Positions 1 to 7,015 of a stretch of DNA of 11,606 bases are shown in pieces. The stretch comes from CAYYYA01 sp964517065 (GTDB lineage Bacteria; Patescibacteriota; Patescibacteriia; UBA1558; 2-01-FULL-52-15), in the NCBI GenBank assembly GCA_964517065.1, contig CAZFBK010000023.1:1-11606 (forward strand). Direction: 5' to 3'. Position 1 is the first letter of the stretch. Every line of letters starts with the position of its first letter. Under the pieces are notes generated by a model. The model was not told where the DNA came from. It worked only from the letters and a program-made list of their open reading frames with translations, and searched no databases. Both the position numbers and the translations under genes were made by a program.

Positions 1-2568
1 GGCTATGTTGACCTCTGGATTCAGACTTTTCATGCTTTTGCAGAAAAAGTATTGAAACAGCACGCTTTGGAGATTGGTATACCTCGAGAGTTTACCTTGC
101 TAGACCAGACATCAGCTTGGATGTTGGTGCGTGAAAATTTAGCGGACTTTGATTTAGATTATTATCGCCCCTTAGGTAATCCAACCAGCTTCATTCATGC
201 TTTGGTCAATCATTTTTCGCGCTGCAAAGACGAAGAGGTGTATCCGGAGGATTATTTGAAATACGCGGAAGGATTAAAATTAGACGCGGATACTACCTTA
301 GACAAAGAGGCGTTCCAACAAGAGATAGATCGTTTAAACGAAGTTGCCAACGCTTATCACTCGTATCAACAATTATTATTACAAAATAATGCTCTGGATT
401 TTGGTGATCTGATTAACTATTGTCTGAAATTATTTAAGACGCGGTCTAATATTCTCCAGCAGTATAAGGCTAAGTTTAAATATATTTTGGTCGATGAGTT
501 TCAAGATACCAACTGGGCGCAGTATGAGCTGGTCCGTTTACTAGTTGGTGACCAGCAGAATATCATGGTCGTCGGTGATGACGATCAGGCAATTTACAAA
601 TTCCGCGGTGCTTCGGTTTCCAATATTTTGGCGTTCAAAAAAGACTTTCCCAAAGCAGCAGAGATTTATTTAACGGATAACTATCGTAGCGGTCAAGTGA
701 TTCTAGATAAAGCTTACGATTTTATTCAGCTAAATAATCCGGATCGTCTAGAAGTTAAGCTAGCAAAAAATAAGAAACATAAACTGAGTAAGAAATTAAT
801 TTCGCATCCTGATTATGCTGGTGAAGTTATTGTCAAACAATACGCCACCGCGGAGGATGAAGTGAGGGGAGTACTGGAGGAGATTTTAAAACTGAAAACT
901 GAAAAGTCAAAAGTCAAAAATAAGGAAGAATTTAATTGGGGGCAGGTGGCGATATTGTCACGTAATAATGAACAGGCGCAGAAGTTTGTCCGCTACTTCC
1001 GTCAGGTTGGTATCCCGCATCAGTTCGTGGCAGCTAAGGGTTTGTATACGCAGGAGATTATTATCAACATTCTCAACTACCTGAAATTGCTTGATAACTA
1101 TCACGAGTCACCGAGTTTGTACAAGATACTTTCGCTTGGTTTCAGCGGATTGTCCCATGAGGATATTGTAAACCTCAATCATCTGGCGCATCAGAAAAGC
1201 TGGAGTCTGTATCACGCCTGTAGGAATTATCAGGGTCATATCGTGCTGTCTGATGCCGGTACCGTCGGTCTGGTAACGATACTGGCGAATTTGGATAAAC
1301 ATAAAGCGCTGGCGGAGAAGCTATCGGTCTCGGCTATTACCTATCATTTTTTGGAAGACAGCGGCTATCTCAAGTGGCTGACCTGGGAAGATAACGAAGA
1401 CAATAAGGAGCAGCTCCTGTTGTTGAATCAATTTTATAAAAAAATCCGCAGTTGGGAAGATGAACATCTCGGTGCCAAGGTGCATGATTTCGTGGAATAT
1501 ATCAATCTGGAATTAGAATCAGGCGAGGCAGGCAGTCTGGTACAGGATATCGAAGAAGGCCCAGAAACGATCAAGATCATGACGATACACGGATCCAAAG
1601 GCTTGGAGTTTAACTATGTGTTTATTGTGGGGTTAATTCACTTGCGTTTCCCTTCTATAGAACGCAGTAATCCGATTGAAATACCCACACCGCTGATCAA
1701 AGATTCATTACCTGAAGGAGACGCGCATCTGCAGGAGGAACGTCGGCTGATGTATGTNNNNNNNNNNNNNNNNNNNNNNNNNNNNNNNNNNNNNNNNNNN
1801 NNNNNNNNNNNNNNNNNNNNNNNNNNNNNNNNNNNNNNNNNNNNNNNNNNNNNNNNNGGCAAAGGCGCGGCTGTGTTTTCTTTCGGGCAGACGATGCACA
1901 AGACGCTGCAACAGTTTTTCCAATTAGTCATAGAGCGCAGCTCCGCGGGACAGCAGGCAGGTTTATTTCCAACTCCCAACTCCCAACTCCCAACTCCTAG
2001 CCCAGATGATAAGCCGCTGGTCAGTCTGAAAGAATTATTTGATCTCTATGAGTTAGCGTGGGAGGATGATTGGTATTTTGATGAGAAAAATAAGCAAGAA
2101 TATTATACTCAAGGCAAAGATATTCTGAAAGAGTTTTATCGTCAGATGCAGCCAAAAATTCCTGTTCCGCTATTTTTAGAAAAAGGTTTCAATGTGAAAA
2201 TAGGGGAGTATACACTGCGTGGTGTCATTGATCGCATCGATCCTGCAGAAGAAGGTCGATGGCGCATCGTGGATTACAAAACTGGCAAGGTCAAAGAGAA
2301 GCTGACCTTTGAGGATAAAAAACAGTTATTGATTTACCAACTGGCTGCTAAAGATATCTTTCAGGCGGATACTGAGAGCTTACAGTTCTATTATCTCAAC
2401 GAAAACAAACCGCTATCATTTCAGGCAACAACTGAGGATTTGCTCAAAGTGAAACAATGGGTTATAGATACAGCAGACAGCATTAAGACCTCAGATTTTC
2501 AGGCTACTCCTGGCAACCACTGCAAGTACTGCGATTTTAATCAGATTTGTCCGTTTGCTTCAAAATAG
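1..2568 (+). CDS. UvrD/PcrA-type superfamily 1 helicase fused to a C-terminal PD-(D/E)XK nuclease, 5' partial and interrupted by a gap
   Basis: ATP-dependent 3'-5' DNA helicase with a RecB/Cas4-like nuclease module, expected to act in DNA repair or recombination. The frame is open from base 1, so the start and the Walker A motif lie outside the window; an internal TTG at 52 is not a credible start. Numbering from the first codon, visible motifs are TFHAF (Ia, about 9-13), DEFQDT (II, 165-170), VGDDDQAIYKFRG (III, 191-203), NYRS (IV, 227-230), TIHGSKGLEF (V, 528-537) and the start of motif VI, EERRLMY, just before the gap. After the gap come FGQTMH (628-633), GVIDRID (741-747) and VDYKTGK (757-763), typical nuclease residues, then a terminal CKYCDFNQIC cluster (841-850) that probably supplies three of four Fe-S cysteines. 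The fourth cysteine is probably in the gap. Two heptamer-repeat stretches lie inside the frame. The family is certain; the exact subfamily name is not. Confidence 0.93.
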   Translation, partial: GYVDLWIQTFHAFAEKVLKQHALEIGIPREFTLLDQTSAWMLVRENLADFDLDYYRPLGNPTSFIHALVNHFSRCKDEEVYPEDYLKYAEGLKLDADTTLDKEAFQQEIDRLNEVANAYHSYQQLLLQNNALDFGDLINYCLKLFKTRSNILQQYKAKFKYILVDEFQDTNWAQYELVRLLVGDQQNIMVVGDDDQAIYKFRGASVSNILAFKKDFPKAAEIYLTDNYRSGQVILDKAYDFIQLNNPDRLEVKLAKNKKHKLSKKLISHPDYAGEVIVKQYATAEDEVRGVLEEILKLKTEKSKVKNKEEFNWGQVAILSRNNEQAQKFVRYFRQVGIPHQFVAAKGLYTQEIIINILNYLKLLDNYHESPSLYKILSLGFSGLSHEDIVNLNHLAHQKSWSLYHACRNYQGHIVLSDAGTVGLVTILANLDKHKALAEKLSVSAITYHFLEDSGYLKWLTWEDNEDNKEQLLLLNQFYKKIRSWEDEHLGAKVHDFVEYINLELESGEAGSLVQDIEEGPETIKIMTIHGSKGLEFNYVFIVGLIHLRFPSIERSNPIEIPTPLIKDSLPEGDAHLQEERRLMYXXXXXXXXXXXXXXXXXXXXXXXXXXXXXXXXXXGKGAAVFSFGQTMHKTLQQFFQLVIERSSAGQQAGLFPTPNSQLPTPSPDDKPLVSLKELFDLYELAWEDDWYFDEKNKQEYYTQGKDILKEFYRQMQPKIPVPLFLEKGFNVKIGEYTLRGVIDRIDPAEEGRWRIVDYKTGKVKEKLTFEDKKQLLIYQLAAKDIFQADTESLQFYYLNENKPLSFQATTEDLLKVKQWVIDTADSIKTSDFQATPGNHCKYCDFNQICPFASK
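888..922. repeat. Five-unit heptamer repeat AAAANNN inside the helicase frame
   Basis: Five consecutive 7-base units beginning AAAA: AAAACTG twice, AAAAGTC twice, then AAAAATA. They encode a lysine-rich low-complexity linker (EKSKVKNKEE region) between helicase motifs IV and V. The 20 bases at 908-927 occur again, exactly inverted, at 4455-4474 between pheS and pheT, so this is one member of a dispersed repeat family. Confidence 0.85.
1758..1857. other. Assembly gap of exactly 100 N inside the helicase-nuclease gene
   Basis: Exactly 100 undetermined bases. The reading frame happens to continue across the placeholder, but 100 N is a common arbitrary value. In helicases of this architecture the stretch between motif VI and the nuclease FGxxxH motif is normally well over the 34 codons implied here. 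It should hold the rest of motif VI (the GxTRA segment) and the first Fe-S cysteine. The true missing length is therefore probably larger. Confidence 0.97.
1971..1998. repeat. Four-unit heptamer repeat AACTCCC inside the helicase-nuclease frame
   Basis: Three exact AACTCCC units plus one AACTCCT unit in tandem. A 7-base period read in triplets cycles through all three frames and gives the proline-, threonine- and serine-rich linker PTPNSQLPTPSP. This lies between the FGxxxH helix and the rest of the nuclease domain, a position where a flexible insertion is likely tolerated. Confidence 0.88.
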
Positions 2569-2654
2569 TGAGTAGTTGGTAGTGAGTGGTGAGTAGTTTG
2601 ACACCACGTATCACTGTTTCTACTCACTACAAACTACTCACTACCAACTAAACA
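2566..2654. repeat. Inverted pair of heptamer arrays between the helicase and DUF721 genes
   Basis: Left arm: five 7-base units of pattern TAGTNNG (2566-2600; one unit begins TGG), the first of which contains the helicase stop codon. Right arm: four units of pattern CTACNNA (2620-2647) and a degenerate CTAAACA running to the next ATG. The right-arm segment 2630-2650 is the exact reverse complement of 2573-2586 joined to 2594-2600. The left arm carries one extra heptamer (2587-2593) that would bulge out. The transcript would form a 21-bp stem. No T tract follows, so it is not a classic terminator. Confidence 0.9.
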
Positions 2655-2951
2655 ATGCCCTTTCAAGAACTCTCCTCAATCCTCGGACATCATGTCCAAA
2701 AAAAAGGCCTGACCTACCAAGTCGAGGCTGCTATGTCATTGCAGTATTTTGATGAGATCGCCGAAACGTTGTGGGAGGGTAAGATGAAGGACCGGGCTAA
2801 GGCTCTCTATTTGAAGGATCATACTCTGACCATCGCTGTGTTATCGCCAATCCTAGCTCAAGAATTAAAAAGCCGTGAAAGCGAGATTCAAGAATATATT
2901 AATAAGAAATTAGGCACAGAGGCGGTTATAAAACTAAGGTTTATTAGTTAG
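2655..2951 (+). CDS. DUF721 / DciA-like protein, probable replicative helicase loader or partner
   Basis: A 98-residue soluble protein. Its C-terminal half (about residues 50-96) shows the DUF721 pattern: ALYLKDHTLTIAVLSPILAQ, then ELKSRESEIQEYINKKLG and a closing IKLRF strand. DUF721 includes DciA, which interacts with the DnaB replicative helicase in bacteria lacking DnaC or DnaI; that role is known for the family and is not shown here. It is shorter than many DciA proteins and lacks any basic C-terminal extension. The ATG has no Shine-Dalgarno; the bases before it belong to the right arm of the heptamer inverted repeat. A TTGACA at 2598-2603 has only a poor -10 partner, so co-transcription with the upstream helicase is plausible. 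The next gene has its own promoter. Confidence 0.75.
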   Translation: MPFQELSSILGHHVQKKGLTYQVEAAMSLQYFDEIAETLWEGKMKDRAKALYLKDHTLTIAVLSPILAQELKSRESEIQEYINKKLGTEAVIKLRFIS

Positions 2952-3006
2952 TAGATTTGTAGAGTAGTAGGGTGGTAGAAGGCTACTAAACTACCACACT
3001 ACCAAG
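2951..3006. repeat. Inverted pair of octamer arrays, GTAGNNNN x4 then CTACNNNN x3
   Basis: Four consecutive 8-base units starting GTAG (2951-2982) run directly into three starting CTAC (2983-3006), with no loop between the arrays. The array starts on the last base of the DUF721 stop codon. The arms can pair imperfectly, for example 2965-2978 with 2991-3004 at about 12 of 14 positions. The design matches the 2566-2654 element, but the period is 8 instead of 7. Confidence 0.85.
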
Positions 3007-3018
3007 CTATGCCTTATC

Positions 3019-3047
3019 TTGATTTTCATCTGCAAAATTGCTATAGT
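3019..3047 (+). promoter_or_regulatory. Promoter for the membrane protein-pheS-pheT operon, near-leaderless
   Basis: -35 TTGATT (3019-3024), 17-bp spacer, -10 TATAGT (3042-3047) preceded by TG at -15/-14, an extended -10. Transcription should begin near 3054, about 3 nt before the ATG at 3057. This also argues that the upstream in-frame ATG at 3009 is not used, because it precedes the promoter. Confidence 0.7.
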
Positions 3048-3056
3048 TTCCCCATC

Positions 3057-3443
3057 ATGACTCTGAAAGCCTACTTAGTTTTAATGTCTCTGACCACGGT
3101 AGTAGCCTGGATTGGTTGGGTTATCGTTGTAACCATGATAGATCCGGTGGGAGCTGGTATACTCGGGCTGGTCTTTTTTTATCTCAGCTTATTTCTATCT
3201 CTACTTGGCACATTCTCTGTTATTGGTTTTATTATTCGTAGCTTGCTGCAACGTCATCGTCATGCCCATGTCTATCGTGTTTCAACCGCCTTTCGTCAAG
3301 CTTGTCTTTGGTCTTTGGGGTTGATTATTGCGCTGGCATTGCAGTCACAACGGATACTGTATTGGTGGCTTCTGCTCCTTTTGTTGGTCGCTATGACAAT
3401 GATTGAGTTTACTTTTATCGTCGTACAGCAAAAAAGACAATAA
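3057..3443 (+). CDS. Small conserved-looking membrane protein upstream of pheS, function unknown
   Basis: A 128-residue hydrophobic protein starting MTLKAYLVLM. Four hydrophobic stretches are visible: roughly residues 3-28 (ending VVTMIDP), 33-59 (GILGLVFFYLSLF onward), 83-98 and 101-121 (ILYWWLLLLLLVAM). A basic cytoplasmic-looking loop, RSLLQRHRHAHVYR, lies between the second and third. No catalytic motif is seen. I chose the ATG at 3057 over the in-frame ATG at 3009 because a good promoter (3019-3047) lies between them and the extra 16 residues are polar and unlike the rest. There is no Shine-Dalgarno. The stop is 3 nt before the pheS ATG, so the two genes are almost certainly co-transcribed. 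I recall similar proteins in CPR genomes but assign no function. Confidence 0.75.
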   Translation: MTLKAYLVLMSLTTVVAWIGWVIVVTMIDPVGAGILGLVFFYLSLFLSLLGTFSVIGFIIRSLLQRHRHAHVYRVSTAFRQACLWSLGLIIALALQSQRILYWWLLLLLLVAMTMIEFTFIVVQQKRQ

Positions 3444-3446
3444 TCT

Positions 3447-4454
3447 ATGGATAAGCGTTTACAACAATTGAAAAAGGACTTTCAACAGGCTTTGTCACAA
3501 GTAACCGATAGCGACAGTTTGGAGTCGGTACGCAATGCTTTCCTCGGTCGCAAAGGCCAGCTCAACGAGTTGCTCCACGGGCTGAAAGATCTCTCAGATA
3601 AGGAGAAACCGCGCGTAGGACAGATGGCCAACCAACTGAAGCAGGAATTACAGTATCTGCTTGTTACGGTAGAGCAACGGGTATCGAAAGTTACTGCTAA
3701 ACTGACTGATTTTGACCCCACACTACCAGGTCGTCATGAAGCTTTTGGACATCTGCACCCCATGACTATTATCCAGCGACAGTTAGAAGATATTTTTCGT
3801 CAGATGGGGTTCAAAGTGCTTGACGGTCCAGAAGTTGAGTCCGAGTACTATAATTTCACGGCACTCAATATTCCCGACGATCACCCTGCGCGTGATGCCC
3901 AAGATACTTTTTGGATGAAGGATGGCTATCTGTTGCGCACACATACCTCGCCCGTTCAGGTACGTGCCTTACAAAAATACGGAGCTCCTTTTCGCGGTGT
4001 GGTTCCTGGTAAAGTCTTTCGTTACGAATCAACAGACGCTTCTCATGACCACACCTTTCACCAGATGGAAGGCTTGATGATTGATAAAGATATTAGTGTG
4101 GCGAATCTGATTGCTGTCATGAAAACTTTGCTCCAAAGTATTTTTCAACGTGAAGTTCAAGTTCGTCTTCGTCCAGGATTTTTCCCCTTCGTTGAGCCGG
4201 GCTTTGAATTGGATTTACGTTGCTTGATTTGCGAAGGTAAAGGTTGCAGCGTCTGCAAACAGTCCGGTTGGGTAGAATTAATACCGTGTGGCATGGTGCA
4301 TCCGGAGGTACTGCGTCAAGGTGGTGTTGACCCCAGTATATATTCTGGTTTTGCTTTTGGATTGGGTTTGAGTCGATTAGTAATGATGAAATATGGTATT
4401 GATGATGTTCGTTTATTGATGTCCTCTGATATCCGCTTTTTACAACAGTTCTAA
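3447..4454 (+). CDS. pheS: Phenylalanine-tRNA ligase alpha subunit
   Basis: Catalytic subunit of the heterotetrameric phenylalanyl-tRNA synthetase, which charges tRNA-Phe in the cytoplasm. At 335 residues it is close to the usual 330-350. The N-terminal 85 residues form the expected coiled-coil tRNA-binding arm. Class II motif 2 is seen as GKVFRYESTDASHDHTFHQM (188-207), with LRTHTSPVQ before it (163-171), and motif 3 as FAFGLGLSRLVMM (302-314). An insertion, CLICEGKGCSVC, places four cysteines at 259, 262, 267 and 270 (CxxC-x4-CxxC), which could bind zinc; this is common in some bacterial PheS branches. The gene lies 3 nt after the membrane-protein gene and about 40 nt before pheT. No Shine-Dalgarno is visible. 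Confidence 0.97.
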   Translation: MDKRLQQLKKDFQQALSQVTDSDSLESVRNAFLGRKGQLNELLHGLKDLSDKEKPRVGQMANQLKQELQYLLVTVEQRVSKVTAKLTDFDPTLPGRHEAFGHLHPMTIIQRQLEDIFRQMGFKVLDGPEVESEYYNFTALNIPDDHPARDAQDTFWMKDGYLLRTHTSPVQVRALQKYGAPFRGVVPGKVFRYESTDASHDHTFHQMEGLMIDKDISVANLIAVMKTLLQSIFQREVQVRLRPGFFPFVEPGFELDLRCLICEGKGCSVCKQSGWVELIPCGMVHPEVLRQGGVDPSIYSGFAFGLGLSRLVMMKYGIDDVRLLMSSDIRFLQQF

Positions 4455-4497
4455 TTCCTTATTTTTGACTTTTGCCTTTTAAATTTTGACTTTTTAT
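4455..4497. repeat. Heptamer array TTTTNNN filling the pheS-pheT spacer
   Basis: From 4463, five 7-base units beginning TTTT: TTTTGAC, TTTTGCC, TTTTAAA, TTTTGAC and TTTTTAT. The pheT ATG starts inside the last one. Bases 4455-4474 are the exact reverse complement of 908-927 inside the helicase gene. The array occupies the place where a ribosome binding site would sit, and no GA-rich element remains. Confidence 0.9.
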
Positions 4498-6922
4498 GTA
4501 TCTTTCTCTTCGCTGGATCGAAAAATTCATCACACTACCTGCCATGACGGCGGAGGAGTTAGCTTTGAAAGTGACGATGTCAACTGTTGAAGTTGAGCGT
4601 GTGATCAAACAAGCTCAGAACCTTGATGGTATAGTAGTTGGTCAGATCAAAGAGCTCGTGAAACACCCGCAAGCTGATAGACTCTCTATTTGTAAGACAA
4701 CTATTGGTAGTCAAACGTTACAGATTATTTGTGGTGGTAGCAACTTACGTGAGGGTATGTTGGTAGCAGTGGCGAAAGTTGGTTCTCGTGTTCGTTGGCA
4801 TGGCGAAGGTGATTTGGTGACCTTGGAACCGGCCAAGATTCGCGGTCAGGAAAGTAACGGTATGATAGTCGCTTCCAGTGAAGTAGGTTTAGAAAAACTT
4901 TTTCCAGCTGCTTCTGACCATGAGATCATTGATTTATCTGATTATAATTTCAAACCAGGTGCTACCTTAGCCGAAAGTTTGGATCTGACTGATACTGTCC
5001 TAGAAATTGATAATAAGTCCATGACTCATCGCCCCGATCTCTGGGGGCAGTATGGGCTGGCGCGCGAATTGGCAGCGTTGTTTGATGTCAAATGTAAACC
5101 CTTGAAGATTCCAGCTATTGTTAGCGATGGTACGGAGGTGGCATTAAACGCCACAGTTGATCCTGCTGTCTGTCAGCGTTTCACTGCTGTAGTGTTAGAT
5201 GGTATAGCAGTTGGACCCTCACCTTGGTGGCTGCGCAAAGCCCTAGAGTCGGTCGGTTTGAATTCGATAAATAATATTGTCGATATCACTAACTATGTCA
5301 TGATGGAGCTGGGTCATCCGATGCATGCCTTTGATCGCTCTGCTGTCGAAGGTCAGTTGGCTGTGAAATTATTGACCAAAGCTGAGACACTCGTCACCCT
5401 TGATCAAGTAAAACGTAAACTCGAAGCCGGAACACCAGTTATCGCCGACAGCAAAAAAGCTCTGGACATCGCCGGTATCATGGGCGGTGAAGGCAGTAGT
5501 ATCAAAGCTCATACCACCAGTATTATCCTTACCTGCGCTAATTTCCCGGCTAGTCTGATACGCCGTACCTCAGTCAAACAAAATCTCCGTTCGGATGCCT
5601 CCGCACGTTATGAGAAATCGCTTGATCCAAGTTTAGCTCCCCAAGCTTTAGCTTTGGCTGTACAACTGATCAAACGCCTTTTGCCTGAAACGCAGGTTGT
5701 GAGCAAAGTTCTCGATATCGATCACAGTCCGGATTATCACCGTACAATTATCGTGCCGAAGGAGCTTTTCAGTCGTATGATGGGTATGCCCATTAGTGAC
5801 AAAGAAGTCAAAGATATATTGCAGCGCTTGTCGTTTGGTGTGAAAGCTCAAGCCAAAGTATTCGAAGTCACCGTGCCTTCATGGAGAGCAACCAAAGATA
5901 TCACGATCCCTCAAGATCTAGTTGAAGAAGTGGCTCGTATCTACGGTTATGACAATATTGTGCCTGAGTTACCTCGTGTCGCTTTAGAATTACCGGATCG
6001 CAATCCAGAACAGCTCTTAGAACGTCAATTGAAGGATTTGTTGGTAACCAACGCGCATTATATTGAAACACAGAACTATTCTTTCACCTCTCCAGTGTGG
6101 GCTGAGCGTCTGGGATTGAATACCGGTCAGTTGCCGCTGAGAAATTATCTGACAGAAGATCAACGATATCTCCGTACCTCACTATTGCCCTGCTTATTGG
6201 ATAAACTCGAACAAAATTCTCGCTGGTCCCAAGAACTTTCACTCTTTGAGTTGGGTCGCATCTTCCTCTCTGGTAAGGGTGACTTTGCTTCTGATGCTAC
6301 CAATAAACATTGGCTACCCCAACAGCCGAAATATTTGTCGGGAGTATTACTCAGTAAAGTCAAATCAGAAGAGCAACTCTATTTAGAAACGAAAGGTTTG
6401 CTATTAGACGTGATGGCTCATTATACTATCGATGGTGAGCTGGTGGCTGGCGGATCTGAGCCGTGGGCTGATAAGGTGTACGACTTCAAAAGTCACGACC
6501 AGACGTTACTACGTTTTGGATTACTAGCCTCCGAGTTGAGAGCTGATTATTTCAATGGCGCAACAGTCGTCTGGTGGGAAATTAATTTTGCTAAATTAGT
6601 CAAACAGGCTGCTTGGAAGCGGGCTTTTAATGTCTTCCCTAAATATCCAAATGTCGTTCGTGATATTGCTGTTATCGTTGATACCACCTGTATCTGGAGC
6701 GATCTGTATCATGAAGTCAAAGGAACCTCAGGTTTGATCGAAAAAGTAGAATTATTTGATATTTTTCAGTCGGAAAAACAACTCGGAGTTGGTAATAAGT
6801 CTTTAGCTTTTTCCATTACCTTCCGCAGTCCGGAGAAGACCCTAACTTCTGAAGATATTGAGGTAGTAATGCAAAAAATCCTGAAAAATCTTAAGGTCAA
6901 ATTTAGGGCCGAACAGCGCTAA
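4496..6922 (+). CDS. pheT: Phenylalanine-tRNA ligase beta subunit
   Basis: Non-catalytic large subunit that binds and edits tRNA-Phe together with PheS. At 808 residues it is full length. Domains in order: N-terminal B1 (MYLSLRWIEKFI), the tRNA-binding OB-like domain (about 42-150, with VVGQIKELVKHPQADRLSIC), the B3/B4 editing domain (about 215-385, with LNSINNIVDITNYVMMELGH at 255-274), B5 (about 415-488, with RATKDITIPQDLVEEVARIY), the catalytic-like core, and the FDX-ACB anticodon-binding domain (about 715-808, starting FPKYPNVVRDIAVIVD). No key region is missing. The start codon is embedded in a T-rich heptamer repeat with no Shine-Dalgarno; translational coupling to pheS or a weakly structured leader may compensate. 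A strong intrinsic terminator follows at 6945-6971. Confidence 0.98.
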   Translation: MYLSLRWIEKFITLPAMTAEELALKVTMSTVEVERVIKQAQNLDGIVVGQIKELVKHPQADRLSICKTTIGSQTLQIICGGSNLREGMLVAVAKVGSRVRWHGEGDLVTLEPAKIRGQESNGMIVASSEVGLEKLFPAASDHEIIDLSDYNFKPGATLAESLDLTDTVLEIDNKSMTHRPDLWGQYGLARELAALFDVKCKPLKIPAIVSDGTEVALNATVDPAVCQRFTAVVLDGIAVGPSPWWLRKALESVGLNSINNIVDITNYVMMELGHPMHAFDRSAVEGQLAVKLLTKAETLVTLDQVKRKLEAGTPVIADSKKALDIAGIMGGEGSSIKAHTTSIILTCANFPASLIRRTSVKQNLRSDASARYEKSLDPSLAPQALALAVQLIKRLLPETQVVSKVLDIDHSPDYHRTIIVPKELFSRMMGMPISDKEVKDILQRLSFGVKAQAKVFEVTVPSWRATKDITIPQDLVEEVARIYGYDNIVPELPRVALELPDRNPEQLLERQLKDLLVTNAHYIETQNYSFTSPVWAERLGLNTGQLPLRNYLTEDQRYLRTSLLPCLLDKLEQNSRWSQELSLFELGRIFLSGKGDFASDATNKHWLPQQPKYLSGVLLSKVKSEEQLYLETKGLLLDVMAHYTIDGELVAGGSEPWADKVYDFKSHDQTLLRFGLLASELRADYFNGATVVWWEINFAKLVKQAAWKRAFNVFPKYPNVVRDIAVIVDTTCIWSDLYHEVKGTSGLIEKVELFDIFQSEKQLGVGNKSLAFSITFRSPEKTLTSEDIEVVMQKILKNLKVKFRAEQR

Positions 6923-6944
6923 GATAAGCCCAGATTTAGCCTTT

Positions 6945-6971
6945 AAAACGACTTGTTTTCAAGTCGTTTTT
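6945..6971 (+). terminator. Intrinsic terminator of the pheST operon
   Basis: A perfect 11-bp inverted repeat (AAAACGACTTG with CAAGTCGTTTT) with a TTTT loop and a T tract, 22 nt after the pheT stop. The downstream arm and loop also carry the -35 box and spacer of the gyrB promoter. Confidence 0.9.
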
Positions 6972-6981
6972 GTGTTATCAT
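6953..6981 (+). promoter_or_regulatory. gyrB promoter overlapping the pheT terminator
   Basis: -35 TTGTTT (6953-6958), 17-bp spacer, -10 TATCAT (6976-6981) with an upstream TG (6973-6974) as extended -10. Predicted start near 6988, giving a leader of about 28 nt. The leader holds a near-palindrome around AAGCTCATAAGCTT and no Shine-Dalgarno. Confidence 0.65.
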
Positions 6982-7015
6982 AAAAACGTTATTTTTAAGC
7001 TCATAAGCTTTATCT

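Noticed and set aside
2598..2626. Promoter for the DUF721 gene with TTGACA at 2598-2603
   Set aside because: The -35 box is perfect, but at 17-bp spacing the -10 is TACTCA with only two matches. The TTGACA arises at the edge of the heptamer array.
2566..3006. CRISPR array
   Set aside because: The repeats are 7-8 bases with no spacers of 25-40 bases, and no cas genes are present.
3009..3056. Longer start for the membrane protein at ATG 3009
   Set aside because: It precedes the TTGATT-17-TATAGT promoter. The extra residues are polar and are encoded partly by promoter DNA.
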